Positions 47,169-58,560 of a DNA stretch of 64,000 nt are shown in pieces. The DNA is taken from assembly GCA_037349315.1 (NCBI GenBank), contig JBAIAC010000007.1:45127001-45191000 (forward strand). The letters run 5' to 3'. The notes beneath the pieces were generated by a model. The model was not told where the DNA came from. It ran no database searches and saw only the letters and a program-made list of their open reading frames with translations. The stretch is from Chelydra serpentina (Eukaryota > Chordata > Testudines > Chelydridae). The position numbers and the translations under genes are program-made. The number at the start of each line of letters is the position of its first letter. Within the stretch, counting starts at the first letter, position 1.

Positions 47169-47481
47169 TTCAATATGTACTACAATAGCTGTGGTTTCCA
47201 TTAGTGTAAAAATTTCCTTTCTGCGTAAAATGTAGGATCCAATGACTCTGAAAGGCTTACAACACGGTTTTGCTATTTATTTATTTTTGCCATATCTAGT
47301 ATTAAGGTTGCTTTTATTGATAGATACTTGGCCATTACAGGATGCAGATCTAAAGCTGTGTCAAAGGCTGTTTCAAAAAGCTCTGGCTTTTTGGCAGGCT
47401 CAATGGAGATTTCATTGCCAATACTGGAGCTGCATCACAGCCAATGAAAATTCCTTAATTTCATGCCCTGTTTCAGGTTAG
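47169..47481. other. Spacer, nothing recognised
   Basis: No element or gene visible in this 313-bp segment. Confidence 0.4.
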
Positions 47482-47678
47482 GACATAAGAACATAAGAAT
47501 GGCTGTACTGGGTCAGACCAAAGGTCCATCTAGCCCAGTAGCCTGTCTTCTGAGAGTGGCCAGTGCCAGGTGCCCCAGAGGGAAAGAACAGAACAGGTAA
47601 TCAAGTTATCCATACCCTGTTGTTCGTTCCTAGCTTCTGGCAAACAGAGGCAAGGGACACCATTCCTGCCCATCCTGG

Positions 47679-49297
47679 CTAATAGCCATTGATGGACCTA
47701 TCGTTCATGAATTTATCTAGTTCTTTTTTGAACCCTGTTATGGTCTTGGCCTTCAGAACATCCTCTGGCAAAGAGTTCCACCGGTTGACTGTGCCTTGTG
47801 TGAAGAAATACTTCCTTTTATTTGTTTTAAACCTGCTGTCTATTAATTTCATTTGGTGACTGCTAGTTCTTGTGTTATGAGAAGTAGTAAACAACATTTC
47901 CTTATCTACTTTCTCTACACCAGTCATGATTTTATAGACCTCAATCATATCTCCCCTTAGCCGTCTCTTTTCCAAGATGAAAAGTCCCAGTCTTATTAAT
48001 CTCTCTCCTCATATGAAAGCCATTCCATACCCCTAATCATTTCTGTTGCCCTTTTCTGAACCTTTTCCAATTCCAATATATCTTTTTTGAGCTGGGGCAA
48101 CCACATCTGCACACAGTATTGAAGATGTGGGCATACCATGGATTTATATAGAGGCAACATGATGTTTTCTGCCCTATTATCTATCCCTTTCTTACTTATT
48201 CCCCGCATTCTGTTCGCTTTTTTGACTGCCGATGCACATTGAGTGGATGTTTTCAGAGAACTACCCACAGTGACTCCAAGATCTCTTTCTTGAGTGGTAA
48301 TAGCTATTTTAGAACCCATCAATTTATATGTATAGTTGGGATTATGCTTTCTACTGTGCATTACTTTGCATTTATCAACATTAAATTTCATCTGCCATTT
48401 TGTTGCCCAGTCATCCAGTTTTGAGAGATTCTTTTGTAGCTCTTCTCAGTCTGCCTGGGTCTTAACTATCTTTAATAATTTTGTATCATCTGCAAGTTTT
48501 GCCACCTCACTGTTTACCGCTTTTTCCAGATCATTTATGAATATGTTGAATAGGACTGGTCCCAGAACAAACCCCTGGGGAACACCACTATTTACATCTC
48601 TCCATTCTGAAAACTGACCATTTATACCTACCCTTTGTTTCCTATCTTTTAATCAGTTACCAATCCACGAGAGCACCTTCCCTCTTATTCCGTGGCAGCT
48701 TACTTTGGGTAAGAGCCTTTGGTGAGGGACCTTGTCAAAGGCTTTCTGATAATCTAAGTACACTATATCCACTGGATCCCCTTGGTCCACAAGCTTGTTG
48801 ACCCCCTCAAAGAATTCTAGTAGATTGGTGAGGCATGATTTCCCTTTACTAAAACCATGTTGACTCTTCTTCAACAAATTATGTTCATCTATATGTCTGA
48901 CAATATTGTTCTTTATTTTAGTTTCTACCAATTTGCCTGGTACTGAAGTTAGGCTTACAGGCCTGTAATTGCTGCGATCACCTCTTGGGCCCTTTTTAAA
49001 AATTGGTGTCACATTAGCTATCCTCCAGTCATTTGGTACAGAAGCTGATTTAAATGATAGGTTACAGACTACAGTTAGTAGTTCTGCAGTTTCACATCTG
49101 AGTTCCTTCAGAACTTTTGGGTGAATACCATCTGGTCCTGGTGACTTATTGCTGTTTAATTTAGCAATTTGTTCCAAAACAACCTCAAATGATACCTCAA
49201 TCTGAGACAGTTCCTCAGATCTGTCACCTGAAAAGACTGGCTCAGGTTTGGGAATCTCACTCATCCTCAGCCGTGAAGACCGATGCAAAGAATTCAT
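47679..49297 (-). pseudogene. CR1 ORF2 reverse transcriptase, interrupted
   Basis: The reverse transcriptase copies LINE RNA at the nicked target. Motifs in order on the minus strand: 'NKSPGPDGIHPKVLKEL', 'VPNDWRIANVTPIFKKG', 'NYRPVSLTSVPGKLVE', 'QHGFSKGKSCLTNLLEF' and 'DIVYLDYQKAFDKVPH' with the first catalytic Asp. A stop at 48653-48655 follows 'SWIGN'; the same frame continues with '[20 protein letters not shown]' and the ADD box at 48485-48493, where the residue before ADD is Leu rather than the usual Phe or Tyr. A second stop lies at 48446-48448. The frame goes on to 47996 ('MKFNVDKCKVMH'), and a shift leads to the final part, 47679-47975 ('[16 protein letters not shown]'). Confidence 0.9.
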
Positions 49298-49401
49298 TTA
49301 GTTTCTCCGCAATGGCCTTATCGTCTTTGAGTGCTCCTTTAGCACCTTGATTGACCAGTGGCCCCAATGGTTGTTTAGCAGGCTTCTTGCTTCTGATGTA
49401 C

Positions 49402-50037
49402 TTAAAACATTTTTTTGCTATTACTTTTTGAGTCTTTGGCTAACTCTTCCTCAGATTCTTTTTTGGCCTTCTTAATTGTATTTTTACACTTCATTTGCCA
49501 GTGTTTATGCTCCTTTCTATTTTCCTCACTAGGATTTAACTTCCGCTTTTTAAAGAATGACTTTTTGCCTTTCACTGCTTCTTTTACTTTGTTGTTTAAC
49601 CACGGTGGCTCTTTTTGGGTTTTCTTACTGTGTTTTTTAATTTGGGGTATACATTTAAGTTGAGCCTCTATTATGGTGTCTTTAAAAAGTTTCCACGCAG
49701 CTTGAAGAGATTTCACTTTTGGCACTGTACCCTTTAATTTCTGTTTAACTAATGTTCTCATTTTTGTGTAGTTCCCCTTTCTGAAATTAAATGCTACAGT
49801 GCTGGGCCGCTGTGGTGTTTTTCCTGCAACAAGAATATTAAGTTTAATTATATTATGGTCACTATTACCAACCGGTCCAGCTATATTCACCTTTTGGATC
49901 AGATCCTGTGCTCCACTTAAGACTAAATCAAGAATTGCCTCTCCTCTGCTGGGTTTCTGGACCAGCTGCTCCAAGAAGCAGTCATTTAATATATCAGGAA
50001 ACTTTATTTCTGCATCCCGTCCTGAGGTGACATGCAC
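49402..50037 (-). pseudogene. CR1 ORF2 endonuclease C-terminus and linker
   Basis: The LINE endonuclease nicks target DNA to start reverse transcription. This 211-codon frame opens inside the domain and contains 'VGNSDHNIIKLNI', where SDH is the C-terminal catalytic motif of the apurinic-type endonuclease fold. A lysine-rich linker follows ('FFKKRKLNPSEE', 'KNTIKKAKKESEEE'), as in CR1 ORF2. The N-terminal half of the endonuclease is lost with the 5' truncation. It is in a different frame from the reverse transcriptase below, so a frameshift separates them near 49300-49400. Confidence 0.85.
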
Positions 50038-50503
50038 CCTGTCAACATGGGGATAACTGAAATCCCCCTTATTCTTATTGAGTTTTTTATTTTAATCGCC
50101 TGTCTAATCTCTCTGAGTTCTTTTGTTATGTATTTTTACTGTGAGAAATTTTTCTTGTTATATTTGAGAAAATATCCTATAATTTTTCCTTCTGAAATCT
50201 TGTGTTAACATTTGATATAAAGAAGGAAGGAAGTTAATGTAACAGAGTATTTTGATGGCTTTCATTATAAAATGTTTTAAACAGAAGATAAAAAATGCAT
50301 TTTAATAATGTTTTAGTTCAATCTTCTAGTATAACATCTAAGTTTAAAGTTTACTCCATAATTTAGTTCCTTATTCCCTTTCCTTGCTTTAGTTTGTTGA
50401 AAATTGCATTTTGCTATTTAGATTCTGTTACAATAACATTAACTTCATCATATATTTATATTACACACCAAAAAGCTGTGTTAAAAGAACACTATTACCA
50501 TTT

Positions 50504-50795
50504 CATCCACAAGGTTGGAACCTTTAGATATACCTTGCCTCTTCTACTTGAGTTAATTGGGTAACTGATAACAATAGTAGGTTGTCATTCCCTGTGTGGA
50601 TCAGTAGTAGAGGCAGATAAGATACACACTTTGCTGGGGGTTTCACAGGTATTTGCTGACAGCAAAGGAATGATGAGAAGCTGGTATTTTGGGTTCCATT
50701 TTAGGCTCTGGAAGGGAGTGTGCTTTAGTGGACACCATCTTCTTCCTTTTCCCCTCTAACCTGACGCTGTCCCGGTCTTGTCTTTTCTCTATGAT
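50504..50795 (+). repeat. Pyrimidine-rich repeat family, copy 4, left part
   Basis: GTAACTGATAACAATAGTAG near 50561, GGGTTTCACAGGTATTTGCT near 50638, GGGTTCCATTTTAGGCTCTG near 50691 and the start of the pyrimidine tract match copies 2 and 3. The CR1 at about 50813 interrupts it, and it resumes at about 51936. Confidence 0.6.
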
Positions 50796-50812
50796 ATTTT
50801 CTCTGATATTTT

Positions 50813-51811
50813 CTCGCATGATATTCTTATCAATAAACTAGGGAAATACAACTTAGATGGGGCTACTATAAGGTGGGTGTGCAACTGGCTGGATAACCGT
50901 ACTCAGAGAGTAGTTATTAATGGTTCCCAATCCTGCTGGAAAGGTGTAACGAGTGGGGTTCCGCAAGGGTCTGTTTTGGGACCAGCTCTGTTCAATATCT
51001 TCATCAACGACTTGGATATTGGCATAGAAAGTACGCTTATTAAGTTTGCAGATGATACCAAACTGGAGGGATTGCAACTGCTTTGGAGGATAGGGTCATA
51101 ATTCAAAATGATCTGGACAAATTGGAGAAATGGTCAGAGGTAAACAGGATGAAGTTTAAGAAGGACAAATGCAAAGTGCTCCACTTAGGTAGGAACAATC
51201 AGTTTCACACATACAAAATGGGAGGAGACTGTCTAGGATGGAGTACGGCAAAAAGGGATCTAAGGGTTATAGTGGACCACAAGCTAAATATGAGTCAACA
51301 GTGTGATGCTGTTGCAAAAAAAGCAAACTTGATTCTGGGCTGCATTAATAGGTGTGTTGTGAGCAAGACACGAGAAGTCATTCTTCCGCTCTTCTCTGCG
51401 CTGGTTAGGCCTCAACTGGAGTATTGTGTCCAGTTCTGGGCACCGCATTTCAAGAAAGATGTGGAGAAATTGGAGAGGGTCCAGAGAAGAGCAACAAGAA
51501 TGATTAAGGGTCTAGAGAACATGACCTATGAAGGAAGGCTGAAGGAATTGGATTTGTTTAGTTTGGAAAAGAGAAGACTGAGAGGGGACATGATAGCGGT
51601 CTTCAGGTATCTAAAAGGGTGTCATAAAGAGGAGGGAGAAAACTTGTTCATCTTAGCATCTGAGGATAGAACAAGAAGCAATGGGCATAAACTGCAGCAA
51701 GGGAGGTTTAGGTTGGAAATTAGGAAAAAGTTCCTAACTGTCAGGGTGGTTAAACACTGGAATAAACTGCCCCGGGGAGGTTGTGGAATCTCCATCTCTG
51801 GAGATATTTAA
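50813..51811 (+). pseudogene. CR1 reverse transcriptase C-terminal half
   Basis: Frame 1 reads '[20 protein letters not shown]', then '[20 protein letters not shown]', then '[10 protein letters not shown]', whose FADD box (51044-51055) carries the two catalytic aspartates. A shift near 51080 moves the frame to 51083-51811, with 'NDLDKLEKWSEVNRMKFKKD', 'LGCINRCVVSKTREVILPLF', 'ALVRPQLEYCVQFWAPHFKK' and '[19 protein letters not shown]', all hallmarks of the CR1 C-terminal part. Apart from that shift near 51080 the sequence is quite intact. The N-terminal half, including the first catalytic Asp, is absent. It is not a host gene. Confidence 0.9.
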
Positions 51812-51935
51812 GAGTAGGTTAAATAAATGTCTATCAGGGATGGTCTAGACAGTAATTGGTCCTGCCATGAGGGCAGGGGGCTGGACTCGATGACCTCTCG
51901 AGGTCCCTTCCAGCCCTAGAATCTATTAATCTATT
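50813..51935 (+). mobile_element. CR1 LINE, 3' fragment, plus strand
   Basis: A 1.1-kb 3' fragment inserted in the pyrimidine-rich repeat. The coding part is described separately. The 3' UTR shows GGTCCTGCCATGAGGGCAGG, GACCTCTCGAGGTCCCTTCC and ends 'AGAATCTATTAATCTATTC', the canonical CR1 tail, unlike the tail of the minus-strand CR1 at 47482. A small 'GATATTTTCTC' duplication lies at the 5' junction (50793-50825). Confidence 0.9.
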
Positions 51936-52460
51936 CTTGGCTCCTAGTTCTAGTCCTATTCTCCTAACCCACCCAGTCTCCATCCCTCAGGCTTCTTGAT
52001 CCAGCCTTCAGGCTCGCTGACCAGCTCCCAATGTTTTCCCCCTCCCCACACACATAATCCCAGTCTTCTTGACATGTGAGTCCCAGTTCCTCATCCGTGT
52101 GTCTCTTCTCCCCATGTCTCACTGGTCCCAGTCCTAATCTTCCTCTCTGAATTTGTCATCCAATCTGTCTCCCTCCATCCCCTCCTGTCTATGCCCCTCT
52201 CCCTTCCTGACTCCTTGTCTCAGACTCTTGGCCCAGTCAAGGTATGCATGTTCAAGAATTGTTGAAAAAAAAAGTTCACCAGTATTTTTAATATGGACAA
52301 AACAACATACTCATACTTGGAAATAGTTAAACCATTTTGACTGAAATTAAAACAAAGTCTGAAGCAGATACACATGACATGTAAAATTTCAGCTGAAACA
52401 GTTGAAATTTGGCAAAGTTGTAAGCCACTGAAAACAGGTTTTATAATGAGTGCATCATCA
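51936..52460 (+). repeat. Pyrimidine-rich repeat family, copy 4, right part
   Basis: It resumes with 'CTCCTAGTTCTAGTCC', continues with the pyrimidine tract (CCCAGTCTCC, 'gtcccagtcc'), then 'aatatggacaaaacaacata', 'aaccattttgactgaaatta' and 'gccactgaaaacaggtttta', matching the ends of copies 2 and 3. Confidence 0.6.
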
Positions 52461-52608
52461 ATCGTAGTAATAGGTGCTTCTACCAGTCCCTCATACAATT
52501 CCCTTTGTATTCTTTGGTTTAAGATACTCCTAAATAACTTGGTGGTTTTTACTGCTCTAGCTATACTGATAACATTAGCATTTGGTGTAAGAGAACTTGT
52601 ACTTCTCA

Positions 52609-52904
52609 GGGTACGTCTATACTTATGCGTCCGGTCGGAGGCACGGGATCGATGTTCTGGGTTCGATTTATCGCGTCTTGTCTAGGCGCGATAAATCGAA
52701 CCAGGCAGTGCTCCGCCGTCGACGCTGGTAATCCAGCTCGACGAACGGAGTAGGCGGAGTTGACAGGGGAGCCTGTGCGCCGCGTGTGGATCCCGGGTAA
52801 ATGCTTTTTCATTCGAACTAAGATAGTTCGACTTCAGCTACGTTATTCACGTAGCTGAAGTTGCGTATCTTAGTTCGAATTATGGGGTTAGTGTAGACCA
52901 GCCC
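52609..52904 (-). mobile_element. Hairpin-rich MITE, copy 2 (296 bp), inverted
   Basis: A 3-bp target duplication TCA lies at 52606-52608 and 52905-52907. It has the same length, termini and two internal hairpins as 44675-44970, but in the opposite orientation and with a few differences. Distance between the copies is 7.6 kb. Confidence 0.85.
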
Positions 52905-52907
52905 TCA

Positions 52908-54940
52908 GACAATTCCCATAAAATATATCCTAATACAAGTTAGAGAATTTTCTAAATAAAGAAAATAAATATTAATAAACTGGCTATCCTACTTTAACAG
53001 TAAAATTATATTCTACTATATTGCTGGTAATGGGAAAACGTCTGAATCAAATAAGAATCTTCGTTACTGAGAGTGAAGAGAGACTAATTAAAAGGGAAAT
53101 AGTTAGGGTGTCTCCTGGAAAATTTGTGGGTACATTTCTAAACTTCCACTGCTTCTGCAAGAAGATTTTTGTGTTCTCTCCTGGTTACTGTTGGACTGGG
53201 AAAGCCCTCAGTAGTGAGTGATGGGTGAATTTAAAGAGCGGGCAATAGGCAGCTGGGGTCACTTGTAATCTTAAGTTAAACAGAAGACTGCAATGCTCTG
53301 CTTAAGCCACAGTAAAAAAAAAAAAAGTATAAAGAGAAACTGAATTAAAACAACCCAATGAATAACGAATCGAATGAATGAACAATCCAGTCATCAAAAG
53401 TGTCTGAAAAATGTTTTAACTGTTGAAAAACAATTTATGCACCGATAAACCTGTATAGCTCCTCTAGATAATACACATTAAAAAAAACCTAGTTATACAT
53501 CTATGCACATGACATTAATCTGTTTTTATTTACAGAGTACATAGTATTTTTTTAAAAAAACTGTTCTCTTCTGTTTACCTTGAGATGTATATGCCTTTTG
53601 TTTAAGTAGTATGCATTCGATGACACCACTCATGAAGAATAATTTGTTCTTTATTTTCAAAATTCAGGCCCTACTGAAGTCAATAAGAATTTTGCCATGG
53701 ATTTTAATAGGGGGAAGTATTTCACCCATTGTGTTTAATCTTAAGGGTCTGATGCTGACAAAAACTAGAAAAATCAAACCGAAGGCTAACTCAAGTATAC
53801 CCTTTTTCTCCTCAGTAGAATGAATTAGGCTGTCAATTCAGTCTTTTTTATTTTATTTTTATGGTCCAACCTACAGTGTTATAAAGCATTATTTTATACA
53901 TTGGATAATATCTTGTTGCTTTCAGATTTGAGCCATTTTCACAAGTTTTAGGGAAAATTGGTCTTACACAATTTTACACTGTGCGAAAGCATCTATTTGC
54001 AGTTGGTAAACATGGAGTTTGCACAGTGTATTGTGAATTACAGTCCCTAATTAACATTTCTGTTATCTACCTGCTGGCATTCCCATGATGATTACTAAAC
54101 AGTGAAATGCAGAGAGAAATTGAAAGTTTTGGAACTCATTTGTATATTGAGAAATTTATATCTTTATCATTACAAGCTAAATGTCTGTTGTGGGTGCATT
54201 GTGAAGAGGGAAACTATGCAAAATATAGTAAGCTAAATATTTCATATACAGAATTGATGTATTTCCCATACAGTAATGAAACTTAATAAAAATATATATT
54301 TGAATCTTGGAAGAGTGATAGTATAGATGTATTTTGGCTCTGACATTCATAACTATTAACATAATTTAAATGTAAAGTTTGACGTCAAGGATTTTTTAAT
54401 AAATGGAGGATTATAAGTATAGGTATCTGTCAGATTTGTAAATTAAGTAATAATATGGTGGTTTGAGTTGGTATGAAATGTGATATAAAGGTGATTTGAA
54501 ATTATACTATTTCAGTCAATAGAAAAAGTATTTTGTAGTCTGTTTTACTGGGTTTTTTGTTTGTTTTCCAAAGACAGGAAAAGATGGGTACTACTGAAAG
54601 TGGGAGCTGCAAAAGAGATCATTGTAGTTCCCTGAACCTGAAGTTTGTTCTGAACTAGCCCTGGCCCACCTTACATTAGAGCAGGATAATGGCTGCACTA
54701 AAGTATTGTTACCCCCATTTAACTCCAGTTCGGAGGAAACACTGGTGATTGGTATTTCTTTACAGTTTTATTTATTTACAAAGAACATACAAAGTCCTGT
54801 GTCTCTGAATGCAGAAGGAATCAAATAGCAGGAAACAGCTTCTTTTGCTCACAGCAGCAAACCCACTATTTTTAGCTGCACCCCCAACCTATAAATCTGT
54901 CCCCAAGCTTCTTCCACAGTCATACATTGTGCTTTCAGCT
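52908..54940. other. No gene; short palindromic repeat near 53664-53740
   Basis: AT-rich. CAGGCCCTACTGAAGTCAAT and, 50 bp on, 'ggattttaatagggg' look like another copy of the short palindromic family at 246-318. Nothing else is recognised. Confidence 0.4.
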
Positions 54941-55028
54941 GTGTGTGTGTGTGTGTGTGTGTTTATACATACACACACACACACACACACACACTCTCTC
55001 TCTCTCTCTCTCTTCCCCCCCCCCCCCC
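54941..55028 (+). repeat. Compound microsatellite (GT)n/(AC)n/(CT)n/C14
   Basis: GT runs 54941-54962, AC 54971-54994, CT to 55013 and C from 55015 to 55028. The GT and AC tracts are inverted copies separated by 8 bp, so they can pair into a hairpin or cruciform. Confidence 0.95.
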
Positions 55029-56974
55029 AAACAGTAAAGCCTCTCAATCCAAAACTCCCAGGAGGTTCACATACTCCTTTTGTTTTAGGTGGAGGCCTGT
55101 GGTTAATTTATCCTTATAGTTATGTCAATTGAAGGGTTTGTTCACACCCATTAATCTCGTCCAGGGTCGTGATTAATGCCGTCACCTGTGCCTCTGAGCA
55201 TAACAGTAGACAGGCTGCTGATGGCCCCCAAAGGCCTGTCTGCCAGCTGGAATTTTTCAAAATGCACTGTGTTCTAGCCACACCATCTCTCTGTTCCCAG
55301 TGCCAGGAGCTACATGATGTGGACAGTTACATCAGAGCTGGCTATTCTAGATGGGGACTGAGGAAATCCTTAGACAGGGAGATCCAGATGCTTTCCAGTT
55401 CTTGCACAAGGACCAGATCACAGCTTTGGATCTGGCTTCAGCAAATTTTATTTATATTTAGTTGGCTTAGTATTATGTTTGCCTGAGATATTGAGGTACG
55501 GGCACAAAATTAGTGTAGATATTTTTTTTTTCTTCCTTAAAGATCTGCGGGGGGAGGAGAGGGTTGTTTGTTTTTTGTTGAGTTGAGAGTATATTATATA
55601 GTGAAGTGTAAGAGTCTTTTTTGTATTTTATCTAAGATCACACGTACAAAGGTATCAAATTAATATTTGATTCATATTGTATTGGCAGTCTACTTTCTGT
55701 CTTATTGGAAAGGGATGGATCCAGAAGGTCTTTTGCATCTTTAATTATGCGATCCTAAAGTTAATAAGGTGAAATACAAAAAGCCGTTGGGCTCTGGACA
55801 TATTTTCAGTAATCCAGAGTTGCTGAAGGACTTAATGTAAGCTCCATGGTATATTGATTTTATGAAATATTTGCTGTGAACAGTCAGTACTTTAGATGAA
55901 TTCTTGTTAACCACCACTGCATACACTGCAGATTTTAAATAAAAGGTGAAGGGACTGTTTGTTAGAGAACTACTATTAAATACAAGGTTTCTTGAAACAG
56001 TCCCTCTAAATAAATAGTTTTGCCTTTGTGCTTGTCCTACTGAAGATGTGTTATCAAGCAGTTTTGTTGTTGCATTGGTGACAGCAGCTGAAAAGGTGTA
56101 AATAACATGGTATTTAACCTGAATTTGTTCTTTAGAATTACTGATTATATTTTTGTGATAAGTTATATTTTATCCCACAACTGTTTTGGAATGCTAACAT
56201 GGCTGGAGAAAAGCTAAGGTAGTACAGAGACCACTCCTTTAGAAAAATCCTCACCAACAGCATGATTGTATCATCCTGGAAAAAATATATTAAACATAGA
56301 ATTGGTTGGAAAATTCACTTTGGTATGACCGCAATATAGCTTGTACTGCTAAATGCATCTCTCTATCTATAATCTATATTTTTAATTTACTGTACCTTCC
56401 TTGTCCTCTTGTAACTGTCCACCATGCCACCATTCTTTCCTTCATCAGGTATTTCTTTAAAGCCCACTCTTACAAGGCCTTGTCTATTCTAAACTTAGGG
56501 AAAATATCTCATTGTTGCCTGCCACTGGTGTCACTTCAGCAGTAATTGCAGTGGTAGGAGTATTAGTGTAGAGGTTTATTTATTGCTATAGTCTCAGGCT
56601 GCAGTCAGTATTTTTACTACGGTATTCTCTAGACCTGGTTTAGACCACACAGTAGTAAAAAAGCTAGTGCCTTGTTTGCACTAAGCTTCCACTCTTGCTA
56701 CCACTGATGGAGTTGCACCAATCGTTATGCAATAGTGGGAGAGTTTAAACAAAAATTTTAAAAGCACTAAGGAAAGCATAGCCTGTAAACTTTCCCTTTT
56801 TCTCCAATTAAGTATCAGTAGTACAGATATGAAATTGAGAGTGCAAGCGATATTTAAAAATCAATAAAAAGTAGAACAAATAAGACATTTGTCTTTACTG
56901 CTTAGTTGTTTTGTTTTTTGTTGTTGTATCCCATTCCTTTTTCCTCAACTGTATTTTTCTGTTTAGATAACTCC
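55029..56974. other. No gene; possible MITE remnant near 56637-56760
   Basis: Mixed AT-rich DNA. 'ACCTGGTTTAGACCACACAG' near 56634 faintly resembles an eroded GTCTACAC-type MITE end. No exon is recognised. Confidence 0.35.
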
Positions 56975-57050
56975 CTGAAGATAGGGACCTTGTCTACTTA
57001 TGATTATGGAAAGCACCTAGTACACCCTATTATAAATAATCATGTATCAT
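56975..57050 (+). repeat. Ancient repeat fragment, plus orientation
   Basis: AAGATAGGGACCTTGTCTAC and 'aaagcacctagtacaccctattataaataat' are the reverse-orientation counterpart of the copies at 6750-6915 and 2295-2350 (tail of the repeat: 'agggac...gcacctagcaca'). Confidence 0.45.
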
Positions 57051-58418
57051 AAGGGCATGCAATCTAAAAGGGGCAGCAGGGAAAGATCATGGCTACGGAC
57101 AAGACCCTTTACTCCATGTTAAAACACCATTATAGTCATCACCAAAATCTTTTTCATAAATAGTTCCAGAGTGCCAAGGACCCAATGATCCAGTGGACGC
57201 TGGTATTTTATATTTTTCAGGACCACAATGGAGCTGAGCTGATCCTGCCAACTTCCTCTACGTTTTCTGGGACCATGAAAGAACTGGCAACCCTACCTTT
57301 TAATACTGATTTATTTTTAGTTCATTTATGAAAACTATTCAACAAATCCCAAGATCAGAGAGTAATTTGTAAAAACTTGTAAGCCACTGTTAAAAAGGAA
57401 TTAAAATGAATAGAGCTTCTTAACACTGACAGTTTTAAATTGCTATTGTTTGCATCAGTTTAATATCTTTAATATTTGAATATTAGCATGGGATCATCAG
57501 AATTAAATATGGAAAAGACCTATTGAGTCATCTTGACCTTCCCCCTTTAAAAGATACATACACCTGAGGAATTAATGTATTTTCTGTACATTTAAAGAAT
57601 TGAAATTGTGACTATATAGTGAGGTTATTTTTGTGCTTTGTGTATTTTCTGTTAATTTGCCTTATTTAGATAAGTGCCGTTTAAAATATATCTTGATATG
57701 TAAGCTGTTTGTGATTTAGTTCACATAGTAATGTAAGATTGTTTGTTTGTTTGTATTTCTACTCACTTTTTTTCTGAAGTCCATTTTCATTTTGTTAAAT
57801 ATAAGCCTGTGTATCAAGTTGTGTATTGCACAAATACGTTTAGGGCCCAATCCAATTCCTATTGAAGTAATGCGAATCTTCCCTTTGGTTTCAATGGAAG
57901 TTGGATCAGACTCTTAAGCCAGAGCTTTCTGTAGCCAGCTTTTGCACTGTATTAGTCTGTTGTGTCGAGAATGATCTGTTACATCAATAAAGACCTGGCT
58001 TCTTTGTACAATGAAAGTCTATGGAGAGAAGGGGTTACCATGAAATATTGTTTATTCTTGTTATGATTAAACAAGATGAATATTTTTTCATCAACGTTTT
58101 TGTTACTTAACAGATATATAAAAAACTGGATTCTGTTTTGTTTTTGAGCTTGCTTGGCCTGCTTGTGAGACTAAATAGAGGAAGCTGGAATCAGAGCAAT
58201 AGACTTTTTTTTTTCTGGATTCAAGATTATCCCTGGGCCTAGTTAATATGCACGCTGTAGAAGGTTAATTCAAGAGCCTGATTTTTTGTATATGTAAGGT
58301 AGCATATCTCAGATTTAATACTTTTGTAATATCTAATTATTAATTGTAGTTCTAAAGAAAACACTTAACTGCCAAGAATCACAAAAACATAAAATATTAA
58401 GCATTATTTCATACAGAG
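57051..58418. other. No gene; short palindromic repeat at 57842-57918
   Basis: AT-rich. GGGCCCAATCCAATTCCTAT and 'ttggtttcaatggaagttgg' near 57842-57905 form one more copy of the short near-palindromic family. Confidence 0.4.
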
Positions 58419-58560
58419 AGCTTATTACATTGGTCCTGTATCTGCACTGGCTGCCTGTTTGTTTCTAAGGGTGGTTTTAAAAGTATTTTGTTTTTGACCT
58501 TTAAGTCCCTGAATACCTTGGGACTTGGCTGTGTGAGAGACCATCTCTCTTTTTAGGTGT
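58419..58560 (+). repeat. Ancient LINE fragment, tentative
   Basis: 'TGCACTGGCTGCCTGTTTGT' followed by 'ttttgacctttaagtccctgaatacctt' resembles the 'LHWLPV...FKALN.L' tail of LINE proteins, as at 26925-27150. Highly decayed. Confidence 0.35.

Larger units (their letters stand above)
47482..50120 (-). mobile_element. CR1 LINE, 5'-truncated, relatively young
   Basis: On the minus strand it runs from the middle of the ORF2 endonuclease (50120) through reverse transcriptase to a 3' UTR that ends with the 'TTCTTATGTTCTTATGT' tail at 47482. Total length is about 2.6 kb; a full CR1 is usually about 4.5 kb, so the 5' part including ORF1 is missing, as is normal for CR1 insertions. Only a few stops and shifts break the coding part, which indicates a fairly recent copy. 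Confidence 0.9.

Noticed and set aside
51083..51811. 242-codon frame as a host protein gene
   Set aside because: The peptide is the C-terminal part of a CR1 reverse transcriptase and joins the FADD-containing frame upstream by a single shift.
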